DNA of 64,000 nucleotides from Gymnopilus junonius (taxonomy: Eukaryota > Basidiomycota > Agaricomycetes > Agaricales > Galerinaceae): positions 124,001-188,000 of the forward strand of contig JADNYJ010000066.1 in assembly GCA_015501075.1 (NCBI GenBank), read 5' to 3'. Under the pieces are notes generated by a model that was not told where the DNA came from, ran no database searches, and worked only from the letters and a program-made list of their open reading frames with translations. The position numbers were made by a program, and so were the translations under genes. Positions 25,366 to 35,720 of this stretch are shown here, piece after piece (the first letter of the stretch is position 1; every line of letters begins with the position of its first letter).

Positions 25366-27730
25366 CTATAATCCTCCAAGATTATACCTAGCCCATACTC
25401 TTGTTAGATAAAAAGAATGACAAAATCAGAGAGTGGCTTACGTAGTAGGAACGTTCGTCTGCGTAAGCCCCGAAAGCGTGAGAGGTATACCAATTCCTGG
25501 AATAATGAAGGCCCTACACACATAATTAAAACAATCCCCATCTATAGATAACATTGGATTACTCACTCGAGGCTCACACTCTCACCCGTAATATCAAGCA
25601 CTGCATCGGAGACAATCCCAAGGAAAGGTAATACACCCTGTGGCAGCGCGACGTTGCTGATGGTTCCCGAGTTGGCACTGCCAAGCGCAGGTATGACGAG
25701 ACCGGAGGGGAACGCCTGAGTGAATGTAGCGAAAACGGTACCATTCAGTCCTGCGTCGCCGGCAATTTGACTGATAGTGAGTTGGATGGGGAGGGGATTC
25801 TGGACTATTCGAAGGTAGGTAAGTGATGTATCGAAAGCTTAAAGGAAAGTAAGGCTTACTGTCGAAACTCATACTATGAAGGCCTCAGGGAATTAATTTC
25901 TAGCAGAAAATATCTATAAACAGAGGACTGACGAGGCCGTGTTCGTTAAGATTGACGTCAACTAGAAGTTGCTGTAAGTCAAGACCACGATGGACCAAGA
26001 GAAATTCAAGAAACCAACCGAGAAGGTCATCGTAATATCCTTGAAAATACCAATACCAGTAAGAGCGTCTATAATTTGTGAAGTTGTGGGTGGAAGAAGA
26101 TCGCGACGGTCCAAAAGCGGGAGAGGGAAGCCAGAAAGAGCGCTCCCAGAATAGCTAATATGATATCGATGACAAATTATACCTTAGCATCGCATTCTTA
26201 GTCTTTGTAGAAGGTTCATGATACTCACGTAGTGGGGACACTTGACTGCGAAAGCCCAGAAAGAGGGATTGGAATACCGCCCGAACCAGAAATAGTGAGG
26301 GCCCTACGCACCGCAACGCCAAACCCAATCACATTAACCAGTATCCATATCTTCATTGATAAGCTTGCGCCTACTCACCTAATGCTTGCGCTGAGGCCCG
26401 TCAGGTCAAGCTCCTGGGATGGAATAATTCCAAAGGTGGCCAAAGCGCCCTGCGGGAGCGCGACGTTGTCGATGCTGCCGGAATTCGCAGTACCGAGTGC
26501 GGGCACAATCAAGCCGGGCGATGAGAATGAATGTGAGAAGGTGAGGAATGTCGTCCCGTTGAGTCCAGCATTGGTTCCTAGTTGGTCGATAGTGATTTCG
26601 AAGGGGACAGTATTCTGGACTATTAGAGTACGTTGTTGAGTACCTCAAAGAAGGAGAAAAAAATATCCTTGCCAACAAAATTGAGCCTGCAATGATATCG
26701 CAGAGTTAGCGGCTTCAACATTTCGTAGATGTGCTAGGACTGACGAGACAGTATTTGTTAGAAGTGATTGGAGCTAAAAGAATATTATGAGCCAAGAGAA
26801 TATTCAAACTATACTACAGAAGGCTCACCGAGAGAACAACGTTGATGCCTTCGATAAGACCAAGACTGAGGGAACTGGCAATCTCAGCAGGAGTAGGAGA
26901 ATAGCTGTTTGGGGTTAGATCAAAGCCTTAGGATAAATGGGTCTTGAATGAATGCTCACACAGTAGGCACGCTCGATTCAGTAAGACCCGAAAGAGGGAG
27001 CGGTAGACCTCCAACCCCATTAATAGTAATCTGCCTATATCCAAACCATGTTAGCCAACAACTTAGCATCACGGTTCACGGACGAACTACAACTGACCTA
27101 GTGCTTGCACTCAAATTCGAGAGATCGAGTTCGCCGAACGGGATGATTCCTAGGGTCGCGAGTGCGCCCTGAGGGAGCGTAACACCGTCGATGGTGCCCG
27201 AGTTGGCGGTACCCAGTGCCGGCACGACGAGGCCGGGAGAGGCAAAGGAATGGGAAAATGTGGCAAAAGTTGTGCCATTGAGACCGGCATTAGTGCCCAA
27301 TTGGTCGATTGTGAATTCAAGCGGAAGGGGATTCTGGACTGCGCAAGGGTGGTGGGTGAGTTATTGAAACCTAATAAGAGGAACAAGCCATGCCGTCAAA
27401 GTTAAGCCTATGAAGACGTTAAAAGGTTAAGTTAGTCAGAGCGAGTGGATCGGACAGTTGTAGCTGACGAGACAGTGTTATCCACAAGTGTTTGGGGCTA
27501 AAAGATAGTGTAAGCTGAATGCTGAGTAGAGATGATCTCTCTGATAAGAAGCTAACCGTGATAAACATATTGATGTCCTTGACGAGGCCGATACCTGTAA
27601 GAGAGCTGATAATCTGAGATGGCGTGAGTGGTGGCAGATCAGTGGTTGCGCGCTTATCGACGGTTGGGGTACCGCCAGAGGACGCAATCAACCCGGCGAC
27701 AACAGCAAGGAGAGTAGAAAAGCGAGCCAT
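25366..27730 (-). CDS. secreted protein with three tandem LEA-like (DUF3712-type) repeats
   Basis: Probable secreted or vacuolar protein of unknown function. Sixteen exons on the minus strand: 27557-27730, 27469-27497, 27394-27407, 27098-27338, 26960-27034, 26829-26904, 26745-26773, 26673-26686, 26379-26619, 26229-26303, 26019-26154, 25933-25961, 25860-25873, 25567-25804, 25442-25513 and 25366-25387. They sum to 492 codons plus stop. A signal peptide (MARFSTLLAVVAGLIASSGG) is followed by three repeats of about 160 residues. Each repeat has a QIIxSLTGIGxxKDI segment, an LxxxLTNTVSS segment, a four-residue LNF link, a strand-rich block (VQNPLPLEFTIDQL ... ALGTANSGTI ... LPQGALATLGI), and a GGLPLPLSGLT segment. 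The strand-rich block resembles LEA-2/DUF3712 domains; that is a recollection, not a search. Exon lengths 29, 14, 241/238 and 75/72 repeat in each unit, and two of the introns following 14-nt exons use a GC donor. Confidence 0.78.
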
Positions 27731-28669
27731 TGCACTTGTGATCACAATACAAGGCAAAGAAGCGAGAACAGAGAACGAAAGTTAGAAATGAACGCAATTT
27801 ATATACAAACACAAGTTTGTTCTGATCGCCGTGAGCATTTGACCCTATACTCTGGCCGAGAGAATTTTGTAAGTACAGGGAACAAACGGAAGATTGTCGA
27901 GGCTAGCGGCGTCAACCATTTACCACATGTGCCGTTGGCATCGCCTTGCATTCTTGCATTCATTTCCGCGTCCTTTTCCGAGTCGGAAACAAGAAGTAGA
28001 ACGCGGATGCTGAGTGTACGTCATGAAAAGAAGGCAGAAATTATAAAGACAGTGTCGAAACGATACAATTGGGTGGAGACATCAGAAAGTCACCTCAACA
28101 TGCCACAGTCCGATCCGAATGTCAAACCAACGTGATTCCAAGTCAGAGGTACATTCACACACCCTTCTGTCGATGACGGCGTTTGCACATGGCCAAGGCG
28201 TAGAAGGAAAAAATCAAGAGAGAACATAGCTCGACCCAAAATACTTCTGATAAGAAAGGATTAATGAAAGCAGAAGCGGCGGCCAGGGCTATGCGAAGAA
28301 AGGTCGACATTTGAAGATTTTCACACCGAACATGATGTCGATTGAGCCCGGGACATCGCACTCGTTGTCGAACAGTCCAGACTCAAGCAGAAGTACCGAG
28401 AGGCCATACAAAGTTGTGATAACGTGATGTACCTAACAAAAGTACTTCGTTTTTCTCCCGGGCGTCAAAACAACTTAAAAGTCTATGGAGAAAAAGATAA
28501 CAATCGTGTCGTCAGATATCCTTGGCCATGGGCTTGTCGTGCAGAGAATGAGTGGTTTGAGTTCTTGATTCTTTAAAGTTAAGAAAAGGATGGTAAGGTT
28601 GTGGTATCTCGTCGTGGATTTCGATTTGAGAAAATTAGGAACAAATTGTCAAGTGAGTGCATTGATCTT
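27731..28669. other. intergenic
   Basis: About 940 bp upstream of the secreted-repeat gene, including its promoter. Frames at 27788-28135 (plus) and 28155-28361 (minus) show no resemblance to anything I know. Confidence 0.4.
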
Positions 28670-28973
28670 GAGGTCAAAATGGCGTATATTGAGGTGCATT
28701 GTAATTACAAAAGGGTAGTACAACGCGTGCGCCGTGAGGGCCAATGAGAAGGGCCAATGTGACTGCTGGCAATAGTGGGAGTGCGGTAATGAAGGCCAAT
28801 GTAATTGTCGACAGTAATGAGACTCAGAGCGGTTTGAGGAAAGCCAATGCGTTGTTGACGGTGGCGAGAGAGACGGTGGGTATGTCAGGTGCTACATACC
28901 GGATCGGAGGTTGTGGGTGTTCTTTGGAACTCCGACAGCCTATTTGCTAGTATTGACCAAATGCTTCTCAGTG
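28670..28973 (+). repeat. dispersed repeat, copy 2
   Basis: Partner of the repeat at 22515-22776, direct orientation, about 300 bp. Besides the shared ends it has internal short repeats of (G)GCCAATG at about 28738, 28751, 28793 and 28851, which account for most of its extra length. The two copies bracket the secreted-repeat gene and the F-box remnant. Confidence 0.75.
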
Positions 28974-29159
28974 GGCTCATCATCATGATCTATATACTTC
29001 ATCAATAGTTTATATCAATCCCTAAGAGTAACTCTGCTGCGTTACACCAACGAGGAAACCTTATAGTAACTAGTTTCTTTCTTTCTTTCATTCGTAGCTC
29101 TGAACACATTTTTTCCAGTTTCAACTATAAATTTCATAGTCCAACTTAATCGATTTCTT

Positions 29160-30514
29160 TCCCCTGGACATAGGATCCTATATCTTTACACTCTGCCTCG
29201 ACCCGCCAGATTCTAATGACAAATGGACGCCGACTGACAAGCTGCTCCTCTTATTCTCGGTTTAGTCTGTAGGTTTTGGCGCGCGAATGTATGGACCACG
29301 CCTCAGCTGTGGAATACCATCTTTATTTCGATTTTTCGACGTGATAAGGTTGCCACTCGCACCGAAATTGCACGCGAATGGCTTTCTAGATCAGGAGGCC
29401 TTCCCATTACCATAATCATATGCGAGGATGATCCCGTGTATATGGAGGGTCGTCCACAAAACACTCGTTGAAACCACTCTGTACATTACTAGCAGATTAT
29501 GCCCCTCGGTGGGTTAGCTTGGATATCGTCTCTTTTCATCTGCAAACCGGGTAGTATTTCCCGCCTAAAGGAACTCAAAGTTTCTCACAGTTGGGATCTC
29601 AACGTCGTCAATATGAAGGTACAGCCTCAAAGAGCATCTCTGAAGTTGGAAAATTCTAGATGTTTTGATATTCATTGGGATTGTCTCACCCGTTTGGTAA
29701 TGGAATCCAACATTGACCGAATTTTCGAAGTCCTCAACCAAGCCCCTGCTCTACAAATCTGCAGCTTGTATGTGGTGCTTGGACCATCTGACGCAAACTA
29801 TAGGATTCCGAAGGAGCCTATCGTTTTCCACCAGCTTTATCACTGTCCCTAGAATCCATGCCGGAACGTTTGGCCCTTTTCCTCGATAGTATCGCTCTGC
29901 CAACACTACAAAAACTCCATTGCAACCCAGGACATTCACATTTACCATTGGAAAGCTTGTTATCCTTTTTGACGCGATCATCCTGCGTTGTGCGAGATCT
30001 CAAGCTCAAGCTTGATTGATGTTATGGAAGTCAAGCTGAATTTATTCGTGTCCTGTCAGCCACACCGGCTCTGCGGCAGTTGGCAGTTAAAACTTACAAA
30101 CCCGACCCCGACATGGACCTTCCACTATCTATCGAAGACCAATTTCTGTATAGTCTCGAGTTGAAAAGGTCAAGCATCGAACAATCCGAGATCTTCCTTC
30201 CGTTCTTACAACATTTTGTTTATGAAGGAGACCTGACTTTTACTTGGGAAGCTCTCATAGTCTTTGCGAGTGGCCTTCAATACCGTATGTCTTCCTCTGG
30301 AACCCATTTCAATCCTTGTCCAAGCATTCAGATCCATATTGTTGATGAACGCGGGGAGCGGCCTACCCCTCGTCCAGCAAAAAGCCCTGTGTCGTCTCTC
30401 ATTTATCTTCAAGATTCCGGGTTTAACATCCAGATAACGGAACGACTATATGACGATGACAAGAAGACGAAAATTGACCTACTCCAAAAATGGAGACGTG
30501 AATACGCCCAGTAG
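29160..30514 (+). pseudogene. F-box protein pseudogene
   Basis: Decayed paralogue of the intact F-box gene at 34206-35282. Matching segments occur in order: IFTLCLDPPDSNDKWTPTDK (IFNLCLEPPEACDDWTPADK in the intact gene), VCRFWR, TTPQLWNTIFIS, EIAREWLSRS, PRWVSLDIV, and near the end FLQHFVYEGDLTFTWEALIVFA and DSGFNIQI. The frame shifts near 29245. In-frame stops fall at 29469-29471 (TGA) and about 29552 (TAG), and another stop precedes the last 144-codon frame (30080-30514). At least three disruptions rule out a working gene unless the assembly is very poor here. The 3' third has stayed open and family-like. Confidence 0.75.
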
Positions 30515-30812
30515 GATTCCTGAACATCAAGCATTCTGTTCAAGCGACAAAATGAAATTTATTTAGATCTTTAGTTTACTGAATAGTAAATACTAACATT
30601 GCAGGCGAGGAAACTAAGTACAGTGATTTGGATAAATTTAAGACGGTGTGGTGAAGCCAGTAAATCCACAAGAAATTCCTAGAGAGAGGGTACGGAACGA
30701 AAGAAAACTAGCATAAAGCTTGGCATACTAAATAGAGAAAAAACAATCAAATAAATAACCTTGTCCGCCTATGATTTCGACGATCTCCTTCATTTCTGAG
30801 GTATCCATCACT

Positions 30813-31794
30813 TCAGTATGTGAGCAGAAGCGAGCCAATGGTCGAGGAAGTCGAGAGCACCATCATAGTAACCCCGTCAGCGGGATCACTGACCGTGGTC
30901 CAAGGAATGGAGGGAGGATGTTGGCCGTTCTGGAAGGTGATGTTAATTGTGGAGAACACGCTGTTGTTGGGGGGCAAGTCCGAGACTGATTTGGTAGTGT
31001 ATATCTCCAGGGCTTCAAAAGCCCAGGTGAGTTCTTCGGTGGATGATGCTGTAATAGTGGTGCCGGGGAAGCCTACAAAGGTGGACACGTAATTATACGT
31101 CGTCACACCTCCAGAGGTTGAAGTGCCTGTCAGCGTCATGTGGCCTTGCAAGAATGTACCGGGCGACACCTGCGTAATGCCTGTATGAAAGACGTTATTG
31201 TCGACAAGCCACCAGGATGCAATGGAGTAGAATTGGCCTCCTCCAGCAGGAGAGACACCATATTGCAAAACAGGCTGCAAAATCGCATCTCCAGTAGTGG
31301 GTTCAAGACCGTTGAACCAGTAGAGAAGTTGGCCGTCCCAGCTGGCGGGGGTGGGAGGGACAATCCAGTTGGTGCCAAAGAAGGAGATTGGGCTTGGACC
31401 TGTGTTCAACCAGTACGCGTAGGCAAGGTAGCCCATTGGCAAATCACGCCTACTGGTGGTGTTTGAAGGAGGGCTTGTGAGTGGTCCTGCATGGGTCTTC
31501 GCACCAGATGAGGGGACAGTGTGGAGGACAGTCCCGTTCGCAGCTACAATCTGAACACCGGAAGTCGACTGCTGCACCGTTGCGCCATCTGGGACAGCGT
31601 GAACATTTGACTTTGGGAAGAATCCAGCGGGTGTCTGTACAAGCTCGCTAGCTCTCTATAATCACCGAATGTTGTAATAAGCATAAAGAACGGTAATCGT
31701 AGATAGACTAGCTCACGCTTTCGAGAGGGCTGGCAATGCTAGCCACGACATGGGTGGCAAGGAGTGCAAACTTGCAAAGACCTCTGAACGACAT
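30813..31794 (-). CDS. secreted protein, possible eqolisin-like beta-sandwich
   Basis: Two exons (31717-31794, 30813-31655) joined by a 61-bp intron give 306 residues. The first exon encodes MSFRGLCKFALLATHVVASI, a signal peptide ending near AS-PLES. The second holds a short propeptide-like stretch, then from about residue 85 a Trp/Gly/Thr-rich beta-strand domain (SFFGTNWIVPP, LLYWFNGLEP, ILQPVLQYG, SIASWWLVDN, VSPGTFLQGHMTL). The order of these elements recalls the two-sheet fold of glutamic (G1) peptidases: TW.VP, then a W.G. strand, a Q-bearing strand, and PG...G. I cannot point to a convincing catalytic Gln/Glu pair, so activity is uncertain; a non-catalytic cell-wall or lectin-like protein is equally possible. 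Start at 31794 is the only ATG giving a signal peptide. Confidence 0.75.
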
Positions 31795-33083
31795 TGTATG
31801 GTCTGCAATTCATGCATTAGCAATGGAAAGATATAAAAGGCTAGGAAAGTAGCCCACTTTCTTGAGAAGAAATTGCTGCTTGAGAGTGGTCAGGCAACTT
31901 GGAAGGTTTCGACCTGAAGCTGACGCTTTTTATGTGCAAAAGGATACCACATATCTGGAATCGCGGAATGAAGACCGACCATGGCCGCAGGGGAATCCAG
32001 GTAACGTTTGATATTTCTTAGAGGTCGGGGATAGGACACATTCTGACATGAGACGGCTTGGCCAGAATATGGAGGGAGCGCAATGGAATGCAAATGATTA
32101 TGCCAAACCAGCACAGTAAGCGGTCTGGCTCCCGGGACAGTAAGTCGAAGGATGGCTGAATATGGCTTGGTCAATAAATATTGCAAAAGGCACATTACCT
32201 TACACGCACAGTCAACATTCTTATAATCCGAAATGTCCTTGTGAAACGGGCAAAATGCATACATATTGCATACTGCACAGTGCAAGGTTCAAGCAAGGGG
32301 ATATAGCATTTACGAAACTGAGTGTATATGGGGTTTTTTCATGCATTTCTGCGGTGTAGGCGCATCATAAATGAACTTTAGGGTGTGATCGCGTATGTCG
32401 GAATAGTAGAGGAGATTGGGGCTGCTTTGAGGATAACCCGAAGAAATTCCGTGAATGAGATTTGGGTACGGATAAGCCAGAGAGGTGACGGATGCTGGGC
32501 TCTAGAGTATGCGAAACAAAGGTTTGACCCCTTATCGTCGGAACGGGGAACAAGCCCACCAGGAATTCAATCCGGTGTGAGGATGGAAGCCGCCGTATTA
32601 GTCGCAATGAAAAGAATGGTATTTGCAGCGCTCCGACGTGATGGATACACGGAAGACGTCGAAGTCGGATTTTGGTAGAGGAGGCGATGTTGTGGCTAAG
32701 CAGGGTTGTTCACGGAGAAGGACAAGGCGAGGAGGAAGATGAAGAGGGACATGAGATGAATTTGAGGTGAATTTGAGGTGTGAAATCCTTTCTGCGCAGA
32801 AACGTCGACTGTAGGCGAGGAAGTGAAGTACTTCAAAATGATAGATGCGTGAGCAGCTATGGGCTACGACGAGGATGATACTTTTGGCACCCGAATCATA
32901 ATCGTCCTGCACTGGGCTGGGAAGGCAAGTCGAAGGTGTGCTTTGCAACTTGGTTGGTACTTCCAGTGACGATCCGATTTAGATGGGAGTCGATACTCGT
33001 TGACACAGCCGTTGCGCTGCTCGGCATTGAAAAAGAACAAATTCTGATCGTGGTTCCGGAGTCCAGGACATTCCCGTTGATGT
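31795..33083. other. intergenic, no supported gene
   Basis: About 1.3 kb between the secreted protein and LTO1. Minus-strand frames of up to 131 codons (31890-32285, 32598-32948) have odd composition and no resemblance. I see nothing that supports a gene. Confidence 0.45.
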
Positions 33084-33889
33084 TTAAAAATTGAGATCAT
33101 GGTTTGTCACTGGCTTTCTGACGCCAGCATTATCGAGCTTCCAAACAGGGATGGACGATCCAGGAGCGACACGCTGAGGATCGACTTGGGAAGGAGGGCT
33201 ATCCTGTCCAATGGTTGCATCGACCATCTGAGCATCTTCTTTCTGGCCTTGGTCCTCCAAGCTCTCCGCAGGAAGTAGCCGAGGTCTGACACCTAGAGAT
33301 GAACAGAGCACCTTGTATCGAGAACGGATTTGCCAAAGAAGTTTGGGAATGTCAAGTTCTTCCGAGGCTTCCTCTGAATGAGCGGACGTGTCAGAAGGGT
33401 TAATGCGAGGAATTTGCGAAATTGAGTTGAGGAGATATCGAATGTGTTGAGATGGCCGTCTGGGGAAAGGAAAGGTGCATCAGCTTAAATCAAAGAGTAA
33501 TTTTATAAGCCAGAAGGTAAAGAAGATGATTCCTGAGACGACGCCTAAGGTATAAGAAAAACAGCGAGCAAACGTGGCAGTGACTGAGAAAAAATATATA
33601 CGTACTCGTCTTCTTTCCCTTGCTTAACCAATAATGCGCGCCACGTCAGAGCAAATCCTTCATAAAATCCGAGCTCTTCCCATATCTCGAAGCCCTTCTC
33701 GCGACCTAGTGCTCTTCCTTCGATCAGGCCGTGTATACGTCCATGAGCAAAGCCGTCTTGATATCCGGCATCATAAAACCTTGGAGAAAGGAAAAGAAAA
33801 ATGAACAGAAAACTCTTGATTTACAAAACATGCCATGCTCACGATTGCTCAACGTGGAGTAGAGCTTCAAGATCAAATTCGCTATACAT
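33084..33889 (-). CDS. LTO1: LTO1/ORAOV1-type protein (Yae1-Lto1 complex)
   Basis: Adaptor that with Yae1 delivers Fe-S cluster machinery (CIA targeting complex) to the ABC protein Rli1/ABCE1. Three exons (33843-33889, 33606-33779, 33084-33459) close a frame of 198 residues. The second exon shows the diagnostic deca-GX3 pattern, a Gly every fourth residue: FYDAGYQDGFAHGRIHGLIE continuing GRALGREKGFE. It is preceded by an acidic FDLEALLHVEQ helix. After a 146-bp intron comes a helical C-terminal part (SQHIRYLLNSI ... LLWQIRSRYKVLCSSLG) and a low-complexity tail ending KPVTNHDLNF. Fungal LTO1 proteins are usually 150-200 residues, so length fits. The C-terminal CIA-binding Trp of yeast Lto1 is not at the very end here. 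It shares a 316-bp upstream region with the divergent F-box gene. Confidence 0.85.
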
Positions 33890-34205
33890 AATGCAGCCTT
33901 GAAGTTTGTATGTATGTGATGTCAGGAAAGAACAGTTGCCAGCACAAATGGCGGTTTCGCAGTGATAAGATTATCAGGTCTATTTACTCATATTGACCAG
34001 GAGCTTCTGAATCTGACCTCAAGGTCAACTCTCATCATCACTAACACGGCTCAAGTTAATCCAAATTCTCTCACACTATACGAATAAATTCCAACTCTAC
34101 TCCTTATCGTTCCTACTGTAAACCCTAGCGCTCTGAATCTGATCGCTATAGATTTACAGAAACCGACAGTCCACTGCAGCATTAGGAAGGCATACCGGAT
34201 CTCCT
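33890..34205. promoter_or_regulatory. divergent intergenic region, LTO1 and F-box gene
   Basis: 316 bp separating the two divergent start codons (33889 minus, 34206 plus). It must hold both promoters; no defined element was recognised. Confidence 0.4.
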
Positions 34206-35282
34206 ATGTCGCCCAATTTATTGGACCGCTTTCCTGTGGAAATAGTGTCACACATCTTCAATCTCTGCCTCGAACCACCAGAGGCTTGTGACGACTGGAC
34301 TCCAGCCGACAAAGTTGCACCTTTTGTCCTTAGCTCAGTTTGCAGATCATGGCGTTCGGTTACCCAGAACACACCACAGCTATGGAATACAATTTTCATC
34401 TCCTTCAACTCACCTGAAAAAGTCGCCTTACATGCGCAACTCACGCGCGAATGGCTTGCTCGCTCCAAGCAAGTCCCGCTTTCCGTCATCGTCGAACTCG
34501 ATACTGACCTCTTTTATTTGAAAAATAACATATTCATCCCTCTTCTTGATGTAGTCGCCCAATCTGCAGCTCGTTGGGTCAGCTTGGATATTCGGCCCGA
34601 TATAGCTTCGCATTTAGGAAAAACTCCGCTCGCGCTGAGCCTATTCCTTGATTCAATAATGTCACCATCCTTGCAGAGATTCTCCTGCGACTTTGGGGAC
34701 TGGGAACTTCCAACAGGCAGCCTGCTTTCCTTTTTTACTCGGTCATCTTGTCCATTGCGAGAATTTCGGGCTGAAAGATTTGACAACAGGAACAACGGGT
34801 TTATTCGTGTTTTGTCTGTTGTCCCGTCCCTCCAGCAGCTGGCAGTGATTCATCCAACAGTTGAATACCACCGCCCGACCATAACAGATCAATTCCTTAG
34901 CACCTTTGACAGTAAAAAAACTGGCGCGAACAAGTCTGGAGCATTCCTTCCTTGTCTACGCACTTTCGCTTATGAAGGACGTCTGAATTTCGCTTGGGAT
35001 CGCCTAGCAAATTTTGCGGATCATCTTCAATCCAATTGGACCGCCAACGATTCTTCCTCCAAGTTGCAGTCCACGATGACGACACCTCCGAGCATCCGAA
35101 TACACATTGCAGGTTTCTTGAACAAGCCTATCTCCTGTTGGCCATCCGACGACTCACTGCCTTCTTTCTTGCATTTACTCGATTCGGGATTCGATATAAA
35201 AATTTCCTCGGCAGAATTTAGAGGCGATAAAGGCTGGGTTGAAGTTGACCTACTCAAATCCCATCCAAAATCATCATGCTAA
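34206..35282 (+). CDS. F-box protein
   Basis: Single-exon protein of 358 residues. The F-box lies at residues 4-55 (LLDRFPVEIVSHIFNLC ... VLSSVCRSWRSVTQNTPQLW), the usual SKP1-binding motif of SCF ubiquitin ligases. A region of leucine-rich, loosely repeated segments follows (PLALSLFLDSIMSPSLQRFS, LLSFFTRSSCPLREFRAE, VLSVVPSLQQLAV, CLRTFAYEGRLNFAWDRLANF). It likely binds a substrate; partner unknown. It is the intact relative of the pseudogene at 29160-30514, and this lineage evidently multiplies and decays such genes. The start ATG directly precedes the F-box, as is common in the family. It lies 438 bp upstream of the three-gene array, same strand, which may be chance. Confidence 0.85.
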   Translation: MSPNLLDRFPVEIVSHIFNLCLEPPEACDDWTPADKVAPFVLSSVCRSWRSVTQNTPQLWNTIFISFNSPEKVALHAQLTREWLARSKQVPLSVIVELDTDLFYLKNNIFIPLLDVVAQSAARWVSLDIRPDIASHLGKTPLALSLFLDSIMSPSLQRFSCDFGDWELPTGSLLSFFTRSSCPLREFRAERFDNRNNGFIRVLSVVPSLQQLAVIHPTVEYHRPTITDQFLSTFDSKKTGANKSGAFLPCLRTFAYEGRLNFAWDRLANFADHLQSNWTANDSSSKLQSTMTTPPSIRIHIAGFLNKPISCWPSDDSLPSFLHLLDSGFDIKISSAEFRGDKGWVEVDLLKSHPKSSC

Positions 35283-35720
35283 AGGTCGCCTCTCTGCCAT
35301 TCGTCTTTTCACATGGTCGAAGAGTGGCAGCCTTGGACATATTTGTCCTGTACATTTGTCTCATCTACAAAGTTACTACAAATCATCAATGAAGTACTAG
35401 CCAATTGCCTTAGTACCAATTTGTCTACGTACATTCTTACCAATTATTATATATCGAATGTAACGAACTGTAGCATTTCTTTGAATTACCACGTGCCTGC
35501 CCTAAATGGCTGTCGTCAATGTCAGCATCATTGCCTGGCCACTTTCAAGCCTAGAATCCGAGCCCTCTTTATCCGTAAGCTCGTAATCGAAAATTATGCA
35601 GGAGAAGCCATAGGTACCTGACTGTGCAAGTCCAAAGTGGTGAAAACTGTACGTGAAGTTTCTTTCAAGCAGTGCATTCACTTAGTATTTATTATTTCCA
35701 ATAGGGACTAAGTATTTTTC
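35283..35720. other. intergenic
   Basis: 438 bp between the F-box stop and the first array gene. Contains the probable promoter of that gene; no motif recognised. Confidence 0.4.

Noticed and set aside
26232..26639. 135-codon plus-strand frame, and similar ones at 26948-27172
   Set aside because: Antisense shadows of the repeated 241- and 75-bp exons of the secreted-repeat gene; they look alike only because the cassettes are duplicated.
30820..31466. Plus-strand frames of 90 and 108 codons
   Set aside because: Antisense to the 254-codon exon of the secreted protein, which has a signal peptide exon and a clean intron on the minus strand.
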